Shown piece by piece: positions 43,988 through 52,162 of a DNA stretch of 64,000 bases; the first letter of the stretch is position 1; the number at the start of each line of letters is the position of its first letter. This stretch comes from Thalassolituus sp006212115 (GTDB lineage: Bacteria > Pseudomonadota > Gammaproteobacteria > Pseudomonadales > Oceanobacteraceae): the NCBI RefSeq assembly GCF_040372045.1, contig NZ_BAABWH010000004.1. One strand, given 5' to 3'. The notes beneath the pieces are model-generated. The model had not been told where the DNA came from and made no database searches. It saw only the letters and a program-made list of their open reading frames with translations. The position numbers and the translations under genes were made by a program.

Positions 43988-44821
43988 ATGATCCGCAAAT
44001 GCCTGTTTCCGGTTGCTGGCTACGGCACCCGCTTCCTCCCGGCCACAAAAGCGATGCCGAAGGAAATGCTCCCGGTAGTAAACAAACCTCTCGTACAGTA
44101 TGGCGTAGAAGAAGCCGCCGAGGCGGGAATGAATCGCATAGGCTTCATCACTGGCCGAGGTAAACGTGCCATTGCTGACCATTTCGATATCTCCTACGAG
44201 CTTGAAAAGGAAATCGAGGGTTCAGGTAAAGAAAACCTTCTGACTTCTATTCGTAAACTGATTGACGAGAACGAGTTCGCGTTCAAACGTCAAAACCACA
44301 TGAAAGGCCTTGGCCACGCTATCCTCTCGGGCAAATACCTCATGGGTGATGAGCCATTCGCAGTCGTACTGGCGGATGACCTGTGTATCCCGGCCGAAGA
44401 CGGCGAGGGTGTTCTTTCTCAGATGGTCAAAATTTTCAATCAGTTCCGTTGCTCTGTCGTTGCGGTACAAGAAGTGCCACAGGAAGAAGTGCACAAGTAC
44501 GGCGTGATCGCAGGCGAAGAAATGAAAGATGGCCTCTTCCGTGTCACCGACATGGTTGAGAAACCTGCCAACGAAGATGCCCCTAGCAACCTCGCCATTA
44601 TTGGTCGCTACATTCTGACTCCAGACATCTTCGACAAGATTAAAGATACACCTCCGGGTAAAAATGGTGAGGTACAGATTACTGACGCGCTGCTGAAGCA
44701 GGCTCAGGAAGGCTGCGTCCTCGCGTATAAGTTCCGTGGTACCCGCTTCGATTGCGGAAGCATCGATGGATTCGTTGAAGCAACGAACCACGTATACGAG
44801 AACATCTTTAAGAAGGGTTAA
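43988..44821 (+). CDS. galU: UTP-glucose-1-phosphate uridylyltransferase
   Basis: Makes UDP-glucose from UTP and glucose-1-phosphate, for envelope sugars and here also the donor for GpgS. The 277-residue protein starts IRKCLFPVAGYGTRFLPATKAMPKEMLP with the nucleotide-binding loop; VLADDL and GEVQITDAL follow. ATG 43988 is chosen because AAGGAAAG lies 7 bases upstream; an ATG at 43964 would add eight residues. Confidence 0.96.
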   Translation: MIRKCLFPVAGYGTRFLPATKAMPKEMLPVVNKPLVQYGVEEAAEAGMNRIGFITGRGKRAIADHFDISYELEKEIEGSGKENLLTSIRKLIDENEFAFKRQNHMKGLGHAILSGKYLMGDEPFAVVLADDLCIPAEDGEGVLSQMVKIFNQFRCSVVAVQEVPQEEVHKYGVIAGEEMKDGLFRVTDMVEKPANEDAPSNLAIIGRYILTPDIFDKIKDTPPGKNGEVQITDALLKQAQEGCVLAYKFRGTRFDCGSIDGFVEATNHVYENIFKKG

Positions 44822-44830
44822 GCCCGACGA

Positions 44831-44850
44831 AGGGGGCAACCATGCCCCCT
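44831..44850 (+). terminator. hairpin after galU
   Basis: AGGGGGCA and TGCCCCCT pair perfectly around ACCA ten bases after the galU stop. The T-rich stretch begins about 20 bases later, so termination may be imperfect. Confidence 0.6.
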
Positions 44851-44904
44851 AAGCTTGTGTTCTGGCCTATCTTTTTGTTTTTTAAGATTTTTTAACAAAA
44901 GGTG

Positions 44905-44933
44905 TTGACGGCAACGAAGCGAATCCGTAATAT
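44905..44933 (+). promoter_or_regulatory. tRNA operon promoter
   Basis: TTGACG (44905-44910) and TAATAT (44928-44933) are spaced by 17 bases, 20 bases before the mature tRNA-Asn. A GC-rich CGTCGCGC lies between the -10 and the likely start, as in stringent-controlled tRNA promoters. Confidence 0.7.
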
Positions 44934-44953
44934 TCGTCGCGCTGTTGAGATGT

Positions 44954-45029
44954 TCCCCGATAGCTCAGTCGGTAGAGCAGTAGACTGTTAATCTATTGGT
45001 CGCTGGTTCAAGTCCAGCTCGGGGAGCCA
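44954..45029 (+). tRNA. tRNA-Asn (GTT)
   Basis: A 76-base cloverleaf. Acceptor TCCCCGA pairs with TCGGGGA, discriminator G, encoded CCA at 45027-45029. Anticodon GTT at 44987-44989 in loop CTGTTAA. T-arm loop TTCAAGT is normal. No intron. Confidence 0.97.
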
Positions 45030-45040
45030 ACAGCAGCATT

Positions 45041-45117
45041 CGGGGTATAGCGCAGTCTGGTAGCGCGCCTGCTTTGGGAGCAGGATGTCGGGAGTTCGAA
45101 TCTCTCTACCCCGACCA
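45041..45117 (+). tRNA. tRNA-Pro (TGG)
   Basis: A 77-base cloverleaf. Acceptor CGGGGTA pairs with TACCCCG, discriminator A, encoded CCA at 45115-45117. Anticodon TGG at 45075-45077 inside stem CCTGC/GCAGG. It follows tRNA-Asn by 11 bases and shares its promoter. No clear terminator follows. Confidence 0.97.
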
Positions 45118-45205
45118 TTCTTACAACTCGCCCGCATTGCCCTTCAAACGATACCTTTGATCCTGTATAAATCAGTACTAACTCTGGTATTAAACAATTT
45201 CGCTT

Positions 45206-45454
45206 ATGTCTTCTGTTGCTTCAGTCGTTCAGTATCCCCTACCTTGCCCTGAGTGCAAGAATTACACTTCCCAGCCCGCCGAGACACTACGAAAAGACCG
45301 CAAGTCCACTTGCCGTGTCTGTGGTAGTACTATTCGCCTGACTGACCAGCAACTCGAAAGCCTGGAAAGAACCCTGTCGCACATGTCCGGATGCGGTCTT
45401 CGTAAAGACGAAATTGAGCTGGCTACTGAAGAGAACGAAGAAGAAGCTGTCTGA
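45206..45454 (+). CDS. small zinc-ribbon protein
   Basis: An 82-residue protein with two CxxC knuckles, CPEC (14-17) and CRVC (36-39), forming a zinc-ribbon, then an acidic tail. No family name recognised. The ribbon could bind RNA, DNA or protein. TATAAA at about 45167 may be its -10. A perfect inverted repeat CTGTCTGAATCAGACAG covers the stop codon. Confidence 0.75.
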   Translation: MSSVASVVQYPLPCPECKNYTSQPAETLRKDRKSTCRVCGSTIRLTDQQLESLERTLSHMSGCGLRKDEIELATEENEEEAV

Positions 45455-45465
45455 ATCAGACAGAC

Positions 45466-45494
45466 ACAAAAAAGCCCTCCGTAGAGGGCTTCTT
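45466..45494. terminator. bidirectional terminator
   Basis: AAGCCCTC (45472-45479) and GAGGGCTT (45484-45491) pair perfectly around CGTA. On the minus strand a run of six T follows, ending the FKBP gene; on the plus strand TTCTTC follows, weaker. Confidence 0.88.
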
Positions 45495-45508
45495 CATACC
45501 ACTGGCAA

Positions 45509-46198
45509 TTACTTAACAATTTCCAGCAGTTCAACTTCGAATACCAGCGCAGAATTTGCTGGAATTCGTGGGCTTGGACTACGTTCACCGTAAGCCAGCT
45601 CAGCTGGAATGAATAGCTTCCACTTCTCACCCGGCTTCATCATCTGCAGTGCTTCAACCCAGCCACGGATAACACCGTTAACAGGGAATTCAGCTGGCTG
45701 ACCGCGCTCAACAGAGCTGTCAAAAACTTCACCATTGGTCAGAGTACCGTGGTAGTGAACACGAACGGTATCAGTCGCCCCTGGAGACTCGCCACCTTCT
45801 ACTGACGTCATTACTTCGTACTGAAGGCCAGAATCAGTCACTTGTACTTCGGCACGCTCAGCGTTCTTAGCAAGAAACTCTTCGCTCGCTTTTGCAGCCT
45901 CTGCCTGAAGTGCCTGCTGCTTAGCTTCGGCTTCTTCACGAAGGGCCATAAATGCAGCCTGGATTTCATCATCGCTGACTTTCTGCTCTGCTTTCTCAAC
46001 AGAGTCGCGGATACCCGCAACCAGTGCTTCCAGATCGATTTCCGCGCCTTCACGCTCGATCTGACGACCGATGTTCAGACCTGCACCGTAGCTCGCCTTT
46101 TGAGCTGTCGTCTCAAGTGTCACTTTTTCCTCCTGGCCACAACCAGCCAATAGCAGAGATCCCAGTGCAACGACTGGAATCAGTTTCTTCAATTTCAT
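45509..46198 (-). CDS. FKBP-type peptidyl-prolyl isomerase, lipoprotein (Mip/FklB-like)
   Basis: A 229-residue folding catalyst. Lipobox LLAGC (Cys20), with Gly at +2, suggests outer-membrane anchoring. Residues 30-125 form the helical dimerisation domain (ASYGAGLNIGRQIEREG); 130-229 are the FKBP domain (VRVHYHGTLTNGEVFDSS, GWVEALQMMKPGEKWKLFIPAELAYG). In the same family as Mip and FkpA. It acts on periplasmic or outer-membrane proteins. Confidence 0.93.
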   Translation of the reverse strand: MKLKKLIPVVALGSLLLAGCGQEEKVTLETTAQKASYGAGLNIGRQIEREGAEIDLEALVAGIRDSVEKAEQKVSDDEIQAAFMALREEAEAKQQALQAEAAKASEEFLAKNAERAEVQVTDSGLQYEVMTSVEGGESPGATDTVRVHYHGTLTNGEVFDSSVERGQPAEFPVNGVIRGWVEALQMMKPGEKWKLFIPAELAYGERSPSPRIPANSALVFEVELLEIVK

Positions 46199-46243
46199 AG
46201 TATTTCCTGATGGCAGTTTAAGATCTCAGTACCCCAATACGGG

Positions 46244-46453
46244 TCAGCACACGAAATTCCCTTTCTCGGCACGCGCATCACATTCGCGACGAATATTCTT
46301 GCATACCTGGATTTCCGCTGCCGAAAGCGAGCTCGCCATCTGACATTTATAGTTGCGTTCCCTCAGCTCTCTGTTTGATGTGTCTGCGAAGGGTGATTGA
46401 CCCAGTTCACAACCGGTCAAAACCACAATCATAAATAACAGTAACGCTCGCAA
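46244..46453 (-). CDS. small cysteine-containing lipoprotein
   Basis: A 69-residue predicted lipoprotein: short signal (RALLLFMIVVLTGC), then a soluble domain of about 55 residues with three further cysteines (KCQM, VCKN, ECDA) and one at the end (FVC), possibly two disulfides. The TTG at 46451-46453 is chosen since GAGGA sits 8 bases upstream and it gives a clean signal peptide; an ATG at 46528 would add 25 polar residues before the signal. Function unknown. Confidence 0.6.
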   Translation of the reverse strand: MRALLLFMIVVLTGCELGQSPFADTSNRELRERNYKCQMASSLSAAEIQVCKNIRRECDARAEKGNFVC

Positions 46454-46644
46454 TTCAGACGTCCTCAATGGTTTGAAAACAGTCTGCAGGGTGGCATAGT
46501 CCCCAATCTTTGTCCACATCGCAGGCAATCAGTTCAGCCAGTCCCATTTTTTTGACACCGGCGGTATACTATGGCGGTTTTCGCCCTAAGTCCGACAACA
46601 ATTCAACACAGACTCATGGGCACAATAATAATCAAGGACACACC

Positions 46645-47466
46645 ATGTTCCGTATAACCATTCTTATCTTTTGCGCACTCGCCGTCGCCGCTTGCGGCCC
46701 ATCTAAAGAAGAACTGCGCCGCCAACAACTCCTCGAAGCCCAACGTCTGGAACAGGCCCGCCTCGAAGCCGAGCGACTCGCTGCAGAACGGGACACACGA
46801 GTGCAAGCCCGCCTGAACGAAGCACGCGATGCATGGAACAGCGCGGACTACATGAGTGAAGGCGATATTGATAGTATATTCAGCGGCACAATCACTCCCG
46901 AACTCCGTGCCGCCAAGACCTACTTTGTGGAATTGGAACTTCAGGCAGCGAAGTACAATTATGGCGAACGCAAACAGAGCTTCGTTATCGTTGGCATGCG
47001 CAACCTGCCAAGCAGCGAGGTGTACCGTCCGCTGTTCCCTGCACTGCAGACTGGCAACGATACATCCGCCAACTCGATTCTTGAATTCACTTTAAAGAAT
47101 CAGCAAACTGAAAATCGCTTAGGGCAACTCGTCGAGAAAGACGATGGCCATCGTTGGGTCGCTGCCACCCTGAACTTTAAGGATTACGATTTACTGGCGA
47201 CCATGCAGAGCAGCTGGCGCTGGGAACCCGGTCTGTTTGAAGATCTGAGCTGGTACATCAGCCCTGAGAAGGCCTATGAGCACACCACCGACAGAGCTCT
47301 GACCATGCAAGTCGGCCTGCGCTTTTGCCCTATTCAACGCTGCCGTATGGAGCATCAGTACCGTAAGCATCCTATCAGCGCAGTACGAACAGACGTCATC
47401 AGCGTGATGGTCGGCAGTCGCGCAACAGGACGAGTGCTTGCAGAATTCGTCCGAGAGGACAAATAA
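46645..47466 (+). CDS. predicted lipoprotein with coiled-coil neck
   Basis: A 273-residue protein. Lipobox VAACG (Cys17) follows a signal peptide, then an Arg/Glu/Ala-rich coiled coil (about 20-60), then a soluble domain of about 210 residues with no family recognised (YFVELELQAAKYNYGERKQSFVIVGM). ATG 46645 has AAGGA upstream. It is followed by the DUF898/M48 pair after 57 bases and may share a transcript. Confidence 0.75.
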   Translation: MFRITILIFCALAVAACGPSKEELRRQQLLEAQRLEQARLEAERLAAERDTRVQARLNEARDAWNSADYMSEGDIDSIFSGTITPELRAAKTYFVELELQAAKYNYGERKQSFVIVGMRNLPSSEVYRPLFPALQTGNDTSANSILEFTLKNQQTENRLGQLVEKDDGHRWVAATLNFKDYDLLATMQSSWRWEPGLFEDLSWYISPEKAYEHTTDRALTMQVGLRFCPIQRCRMEHQYRKHPISAVRTDVISVMVGSRATGRVLAEFVREDK

Positions 47467-47523
47467 CCCAACCCTGCACTAAGGCTGAATGACCAGCCAG
47501 CAGGACAACACAAGGACGTGCAT

Positions 47524-48603
47524 ATGACAACGCCTGATATTCCGAACGGTCACCGTTCGGCTGACATCCAGTTCTCCGCAACTCCGTGGGGGTACACCAA
47601 GCTTTGGCTGGTTAACCTGCTACTCACACTAGCGACGCTCGGCATCTACGGTGCATGGGCCAAAGTACGCAACAATCAGTATCTGTATGGCCATACCAAT
47701 ATCGAAGGGCACCGCCTGCGATACCTGGCGAAACCACTTCAGATTCTGCAAGGCCGTCTGCTGGCGCTCGGGGTATTGCTGATTATTATGGGTGTATCGT
47801 ACATAGAACCTATGGCAGCGGTTGTGGCCTATCTGATTCTTTTGGCATTAAGCCCATGGTTGATCGTGCAGGGCCTGAAGTTCACCTATCGTAATACCAG
47901 TTACCGTAACGTGCGGTTTGACTTTAAGGGGAACTACATCGACGCCTTCGTCAACTTCATTTTACTGCCGGTGCTGTCAGTATTTACGCTGTTACTCGCC
48001 TTCCCATGGGTTCTGAAACGCATTCATCAGTTTATGTTCGGCAACTGCGAGTACGGTGGCGAGCGACTGACACTCAACACCTCGGCTGGCGAGTACTATA
48101 AGGCATCCGCAGCAGTGGTTGGCGTATACTTTGTTCTGTTTATTGCCCTCTCGTTAGCATTCGGTGGCACTATGGCGCTACTTGCTGGCGCAGGGGCTGA
48201 TCCCTCGGACGCCGAGGCGTTTTCTCAGCAAATGTCGGCCTTGATCTTGCCGTTTATCGCAGCCTTCTATGCCCTGCCGTATCTATTGCAAGCCCTTTTC
48301 AGCGCCATGATCCGCAACCATATCGTCAACAACCTGAGTGCAGAGGACCTGGCTCAGTTTAAGTCGAATATTACGGTGGGTGGTTATCTGTCGGTTGCCA
48401 TGACCAATGCACTGCTGATCTTGTTCACCCTTGGCTTGGGATACCCTGCAGCTAAGGTACGAAAGATGCGTTATCTTGCCTCGAAGACGCAGGTAGAACT
48501 GTCCCCACGTATCGACCATATGGCCAACCAGGTTGATGGTAATGACAGTGCATTTGGCGAGGAAGCAGCAGGGGTATTTGACACCGACCTGTCGATTATC
48601 TGA
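47524..48603 (+). CDS. DUF898 (YjgN-like) membrane protein
   Basis: A 359-residue inner-membrane protein with about eight transmembrane helices in two repeats. Each repeat carries the family pattern TKLWLVNLLLTLATLGIYGAWAKVRNNQYLYGHT and, later, ITVGGYLSVAMTNALLILFTLGLGYPAAKVRKMRYL. ATG 47524 has AAGGA 7 bases upstream; a GTG at 47518 is less likely. Its stop overlaps the M48 protease start. Function of DUF898 is unknown. Confidence 0.88.
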   Translation: MTTPDIPNGHRSADIQFSATPWGYTKLWLVNLLLTLATLGIYGAWAKVRNNQYLYGHTNIEGHRLRYLAKPLQILQGRLLALGVLLIIMGVSYIEPMAAVVAYLILLALSPWLIVQGLKFTYRNTSYRNVRFDFKGNYIDAFVNFILLPVLSVFTLLLAFPWVLKRIHQFMFGNCEYGGERLTLNTSAGEYYKASAAVVGVYFVLFIALSLAFGGTMALLAGAGADPSDAEAFSQQMSALILPFIAAFYALPYLLQALFSAMIRNHIVNNLSAEDLAQFKSNITVGGYLSVAMTNALLILFTLGLGYPAAKVRKMRYLASKTQVELSPRIDHMANQVDGNDSAFGEEAAGVFDTDLSII

Positions 48604-49613
48604 TGCAACGAATCAAAGGTACCTATTACCTGGCCGGGCGCAGTGACACGCGCCCGGCCCTGGCCTTACTCCGTGACGATGGATCGCTCAGGATCATCGC
48701 AACCGACTATGACTACGAGCTAGCCACCACAACCCTGCAAGAGTGTCATGAAGGTGATGTTCTGCCCGATCTGCCGGTAGAGCTGCACCTACCAGACGGG
48801 GATTACTTCTTACCCGATGACGCCCAACACAGATGGCACCCTAAATCAGGCTTTATAGCCTACATCGAAAGTCATCTACTGACCGTTATCCTTGCTGCCT
48901 TACTCGTGCCAGCGTCTTTCTGGTTTATCTTCAACACCGCGATTCCGGCAACCGCGAAAGTGACAGCCCCCATGATTCCGAAGGAAATCCTGAACAGGAT
49001 GGGCGAATCGTCACTCAAGACAGTGGACTATTTCCTCGAGGCGTCAGAAATACCTGATGAGGAGCGCCAGTCCATCATTGCAGAATGGCAGAAAGCCGCT
49101 GACAACGCAGGGCTGGAAAACCACTACAACGTCCTCTTCCGTCGTGGAGCTACCCCCACAGCAAATGCGTTTGCATTAGCAGACGGCACCGTTGTTATAT
49201 TTGACGGACTGGTAAAACAGCTCAGCCGTGAAGAATTGATCGCTGTTTTATTTCATGAAGCAGGCCATGTTGATCTGCATCATCATCCTCAAATGGTCAT
49301 CCAGGCCAGTGCAGGTGCCATTATCTACGGCTTGCTGCTGAGTGATATGGAAGGCTTGTCTGAAGCGATTCTGGGGACAGGAATATCATTAGGTCAAAAT
49401 GCCTTCAGTCGACGAATGGAAACGGAAGCCGACGACTTCGCAGCAAGAATGCTGACCGCCTCAGGACGCCAACCCATTGCCCTGGCGGATGCGCTGAAAT
49501 CAATCGGTGGGGATCGTGACGCCACAAATAACTGGCGAGAATATCTGAGTACACACCCTGATACTCAGAAACGGACTCAGCGAATCGAATACCAAGAAGC
49601 CATCCCGGACTGA
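48603..49613 (+). CDS. membrane-anchored M48 metalloprotease
   Basis: A 336-residue protein. An N-terminal domain of about 90 residues (GTYYLAGRSDTRPALALL) faces the cytoplasm, followed by one membrane helix (about 92-115) and an M48 catalytic domain. The zinc motif is HEAGH (about 220-224) and the third ligand Glu is in ETEADDFA. TGATG overlap with DUF898 implies coupled expression. It may process a periplasmic or membrane substrate with its partner; this is inferred. Confidence 0.88.
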   Translation: MQRIKGTYYLAGRSDTRPALALLRDDGSLRIIATDYDYELATTTLQECHEGDVLPDLPVELHLPDGDYFLPDDAQHRWHPKSGFIAYIESHLLTVILAALLVPASFWFIFNTAIPATAKVTAPMIPKEILNRMGESSLKTVDYFLEASEIPDEERQSIIAEWQKAADNAGLENHYNVLFRRGATPTANAFALADGTVVIFDGLVKQLSREELIAVLFHEAGHVDLHHHPQMVIQASAGAIIYGLLLSDMEGLSEAILGTGISLGQNAFSRRMETEADDFAARMLTASGRQPIALADALKSIGGDRDATNNWREYLSTHPDTQKRTQRIEYQEAIPD

Positions 49614-49636
49614 CTGATCCACAATCGACAGGCACT

Positions 49637-49663
49637 AAAAAGCCGGGCATAACCCGGCTTTTT
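49637..49663 (+). terminator. intrinsic terminator after the M48 gene
   Basis: AAAAAGCCGGG and CCCGGCTTTTT pair perfectly around CATAA (49637-49663). It can work in both directions and also ends the convergent outer-membrane gene. Confidence 0.93.
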
Positions 49664-49719
49664 GGCAAACCGTCAGCCTATATCTGAACGGCTCAGTGTG
49701 CAGGCCTATAGCCTGAAAA

Positions 49720-50484
49720 TCAGAATCCTACGGAGAATGACGCACCGTAGAAAATACCAGACACATCAAAATCGGTTTCGATATCGGTAGTATCTTTATT
49801 GGTCTTCATGCTCATTGCACGGTGACCGACTTCCAGACCCAGATCCACAACCGGCACTGGCAAGTCATAACCCAGAGTCAGAACCGTATCCGTCAGGGCA
49901 TTGCCATCGTAACCAATAGCGTTGATTTCAGCCTGCGCGTAGATACCGAATGGCGTGCCAACTTGTGCTTCCAGGAAGCCCATTGGAATCGCAAAATCGA
50001 GCTCAACTTCTTCGCGCTGATTACCGGTAAGCGTGGTACCTTCAACGATAACCTCGCCACCAAACATACGTGCGGTCAAACCCAGATTAATATCAACGTA
50101 AGGCACTGGCAGAGGCAGGCCCCAGTACAAGGTTGCGTCTGTGTGGCTCAGATCCATATAACTGTCAACCTGACCCGTGTACTGAACACCGTTGAAGTTA
50201 CGCGTCATAGTACCGCTACCGTCCAGATCCAGACTGGTCTGACGCAGACGAACATTTGGCAGAACTGGAACTGGATGCTCGAAGAACACGGTCAGGTTAG
50301 TGCCGGAGTCTGAATCCAGACCCAGACCGTCGGTCTCGCTGTCTGCAGAGACACCGTCATCCACTTGACCAGAAGGTTCAGCCGTCCAGGCATTCGCCTT
50401 TGCGCCAACAGTAAAGAGCAGATCGGCTTGGGCGGCAACCGGAGTCATCGCGACCAGAAACGCCGCAAGTGCTGTTTTTTTCAT
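49720..50484 (-). CDS. TIGR04219-type outer membrane beta-barrel protein
   Basis: A 254-residue protein with a signal peptide (1-20, AAQAD) and a beta-barrel ending in GASFSVGF with terminal Phe. The start LLFTVGAKANAW and repeated strand patterns (VPVLPNVRLRQTSLDLDGSG, LGLPLPVPYVDINLGLTARMFGG) match the TIGR04219 outer-membrane family. Function unknown. Confidence 0.82.
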   Translation of the reverse strand: MKKTALAAFLVAMTPVAAQADLLFTVGAKANAWTAEPSGQVDDGVSADSETDGLGLDSDSGTNLTVFFEHPVPVLPNVRLRQTSLDLDGSGTMTRNFNGVQYTGQVDSYMDLSHTDATLYWGLPLPVPYVDINLGLTARMFGGEVIVEGTTLTGNQREEVELDFAIPMGFLEAQVGTPFGIYAQAEINAIGYDGNALTDTVLTLGYDLPVPVVDLGLEVGHRAMSMKTNKDTTDIETDFDVSGIFYGASFSVGF

Positions 50485-50518
50485 GAATTATTCCTGTGTT
50501 TTATTGTGTTCCAGAGCA

Positions 50519-50532
50519 CTGGCTTAAGCCAG
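50519..50532. promoter_or_regulatory. palindrome upstream of the outer-membrane gene
   Basis: CTGGCTTAAGCCAG is a perfect 14-bp palindrome, 35 bases upstream of the start codon, in the likely promoter or leader. Could be an operator. Confidence 0.4.
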
Positions 50533-50584
50533 AAGTGTCTTAAGTGTGCACAGAGATGCAGGAAAAGCCAATAGTTATGGCAAT

Positions 50585-50631
50585 ATCCGACAGAGTTTGC
50601 CCTGTCGGATAAAAAGCCGGATAAAAATCCG
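50585..50631. terminator. hairpins after purC
   Basis: ATCCGACAG/CTGTCGGAT (50585-50610, 8-base loop) and CGGAT/ATCCG (50618-50631) follow the purC stop. On the minus strand T runs lie between the two hairpins, so transcription from purC likely ends here. Confidence 0.6.
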
Positions 50632-50657
50632 AGTAAGAATCAGGTAGAGCAGCCCGA

Positions 50658-51368
50658 TCAGAATTCCATTCCGAGACGTCGGCCAACTTCTTCGTATGCT
50701 TCGACTACACCACCCAGCCCCTGACGGAAGCGGTCTTTGTCGAGCTTTTCACGAGTGTCTTTGTCCCACAGGCGACAACCGTCTGGAGAGAACTCGTCGC
50801 CGAGAACGACTTCACCGTTGAACACACCGAACTCAAGCTTGTAATCCACCAGCAGCATGTTGCCATTCAAGAACAGCTCTTTCAGAACGCCGTTCACTTT
50901 AAACGTCAGTTCTTTCATTTTGTTGATGGTCGCCTCATCAGACCAGCCAAATGACTGAGCGTGATATTCGTTAACCATAGGGTCGCCCAGTTCGTCGTTC
51001 TTGAGGAACAGTTCGAATGTTGGTGGATTAAGATCCAAGCCTTCCTGTACACCCAGGCGACGCACCAGACTGCCAGCTGCAACGTTACGAACTACGCACT
51101 CAAGCGGAATCATATCAAGACGCTTAACCAGAGATTCATTGTCAGACAACAGCTTCTCAAAATGAGTAGGAATACCCGCTTCCGCAAGCTTGGTCATAAT
51201 GAAAGCATTGAACTTGTTGTTCACCATGCCTTTGCGGTCAAGCTGTTCTACTTTCTTCCCATCAAACGCCGACGTGTCGTTGCGGAACTCAAGCACCATG
51301 TAATCCGGGCTGTCTGTGGTGAATACAGACTTTGCTTTGCCTGAGTAAAGAAGTTCGCGTTTTTCCAT
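50658..51368 (-). CDS. purC: SAICAR synthetase PurC
   Basis: Joins aspartate to CAIR in purine synthesis. The 236-residue length equals E. coli PurC. Start KRELLYSGKAKSVF, then FRNDTSAFDG, ECVVRNVAAGSL, and LVDYKLEFG are signature blocks. ATG at 51366-51368 with GGAGA upstream is preferred over 51395. Confidence 0.97.
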   Translation of the reverse strand: MEKRELLYSGKAKSVFTTDSPDYMVLEFRNDTSAFDGKKVEQLDRKGMVNNKFNAFIMTKLAEAGIPTHFEKLLSDNESLVKRLDMIPLECVVRNVAAGSLVRRLGVQEGLDLNPPTFELFLKNDELGDPMVNEYHAQSFGWSDEATINKMKELTFKVNGVLKELFLNGNMLLVDYKLEFGVFNGEVVLGDEFSPDGCRLWDKDTREKLDKDRFRQGLGGVVEAYEEVGRRLGMEF

Positions 51369-51394
51369 GGGAATCTCCGGAAAGAAATCGGTCA

Positions 51395-52162
51395 TTAATC
51401 GTTTAGGGCTACCCAGTCCGACATTTCGTCCTGCGCCAGCAGAGAAACTTCATGCGGTGAACAGCCAATTGCTTCAGCCAGAACCCGGGCTACCAGATTC
51501 CGGTCATTGTTTTTTTCACTAATGTGACCAGCCGTCACATACTTCAGGCCAGGCCACTTAACACTGCGTATAAATTCCGCGCATTGCTCGTTACTAAGAT
51601 GCCCGTATGCACCTGCCACTCGTGCTCTCAAACTAGGTGGATACGGCCCATTCGCCAACATTACAGGATCATGGTTCGCTTCAACCTGTAGAGCATGACA
51701 ATTGCTGTAATGATTGAGTATGTGCGGGGTCAACGTTCCGAGGTCGGATAATATACCAAGGCGGCGCCCTTCTGCACTCTGAATCACAAATTGCAGCGGT
51801 TCGTGAGCATCATGTGGGACAACAACAGGAGTTACTTGCATGCCACCAATATCGACGGCCTGATCACTGATAAGACAGCGCCAAAGCGCATGCCCTGTCC
51901 AATCCATCTTACGGGCAGTACCAAAAGACGCGTAGAAAGGAATATTGAGGTGTTCGCAAAGAGACTGAATGCCCTTGGCGTGATCGCTGTGCTCATGCGT
52001 CACCAGCGCGGCGCGCAGCAACTGCGGCTCCAGACCGGCCTCATCCAATCGCTGTAACATGACTTTGCGGGAAAATCCGCTGTCTATTAACAGCGCGTCG
52101 GATTGATACTCTACCAGCGTGGCGTTACCACGGCTGCCACTGCCTAACGATCGGAATCTCAC
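51395..52162 (-). CDS. MBL-fold metallohydrolase (YycJ/PA1012-like)
   Basis: A 255-residue metallo-beta-lactamase-fold protein. Metal motif HEHSDHAKG near residue 56, later metal ligands in SDLGTL, and ATGH-like TAGHISEKNN. It starts RFRSLGSGSRGNATLVE, which marks the YycJ/WalJ group. The same gene lies between bamC and purC in Pseudomonas. Possibly a nuclease or phosphodiesterase; substrate unknown. It overlaps bamC by four bases. Confidence 0.88.
   Translation of the reverse strand: MRFRSLGSGSRGNATLVEYQSDALLIDSGFSRKVMLQRLDEAGLEPQLLRAALVTHEHSDHAKGIQSLCEHLNIPFYASFGTARKMDWTGHALWRCLISDQAVDIGGMQVTPVVVPHDAHEPLQFVIQSAEGRRLGILSDLGTLTPHILNHYSNCHALQVEANHDPVMLANGPYPPSLRARVAGAYGHLSNEQCAEFIRSVKWPGLKYVTAGHISEKNNDRNLVARVLAEAIGCSPHEVSLLAQDEMSDWVALND

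Noticed and set aside
45447..45463. Perfect inverted repeat over the zinc-ribbon stop codon as a separate terminator
   Set aside because: No T run follows and a strong terminator lies just beyond; noted only in the gene entry.
46549..46570. TTGACA plus TATACT as a promoter before the lipoprotein gene
   Set aside because: The two hexamers are only about 7 bases apart, too close to work together.
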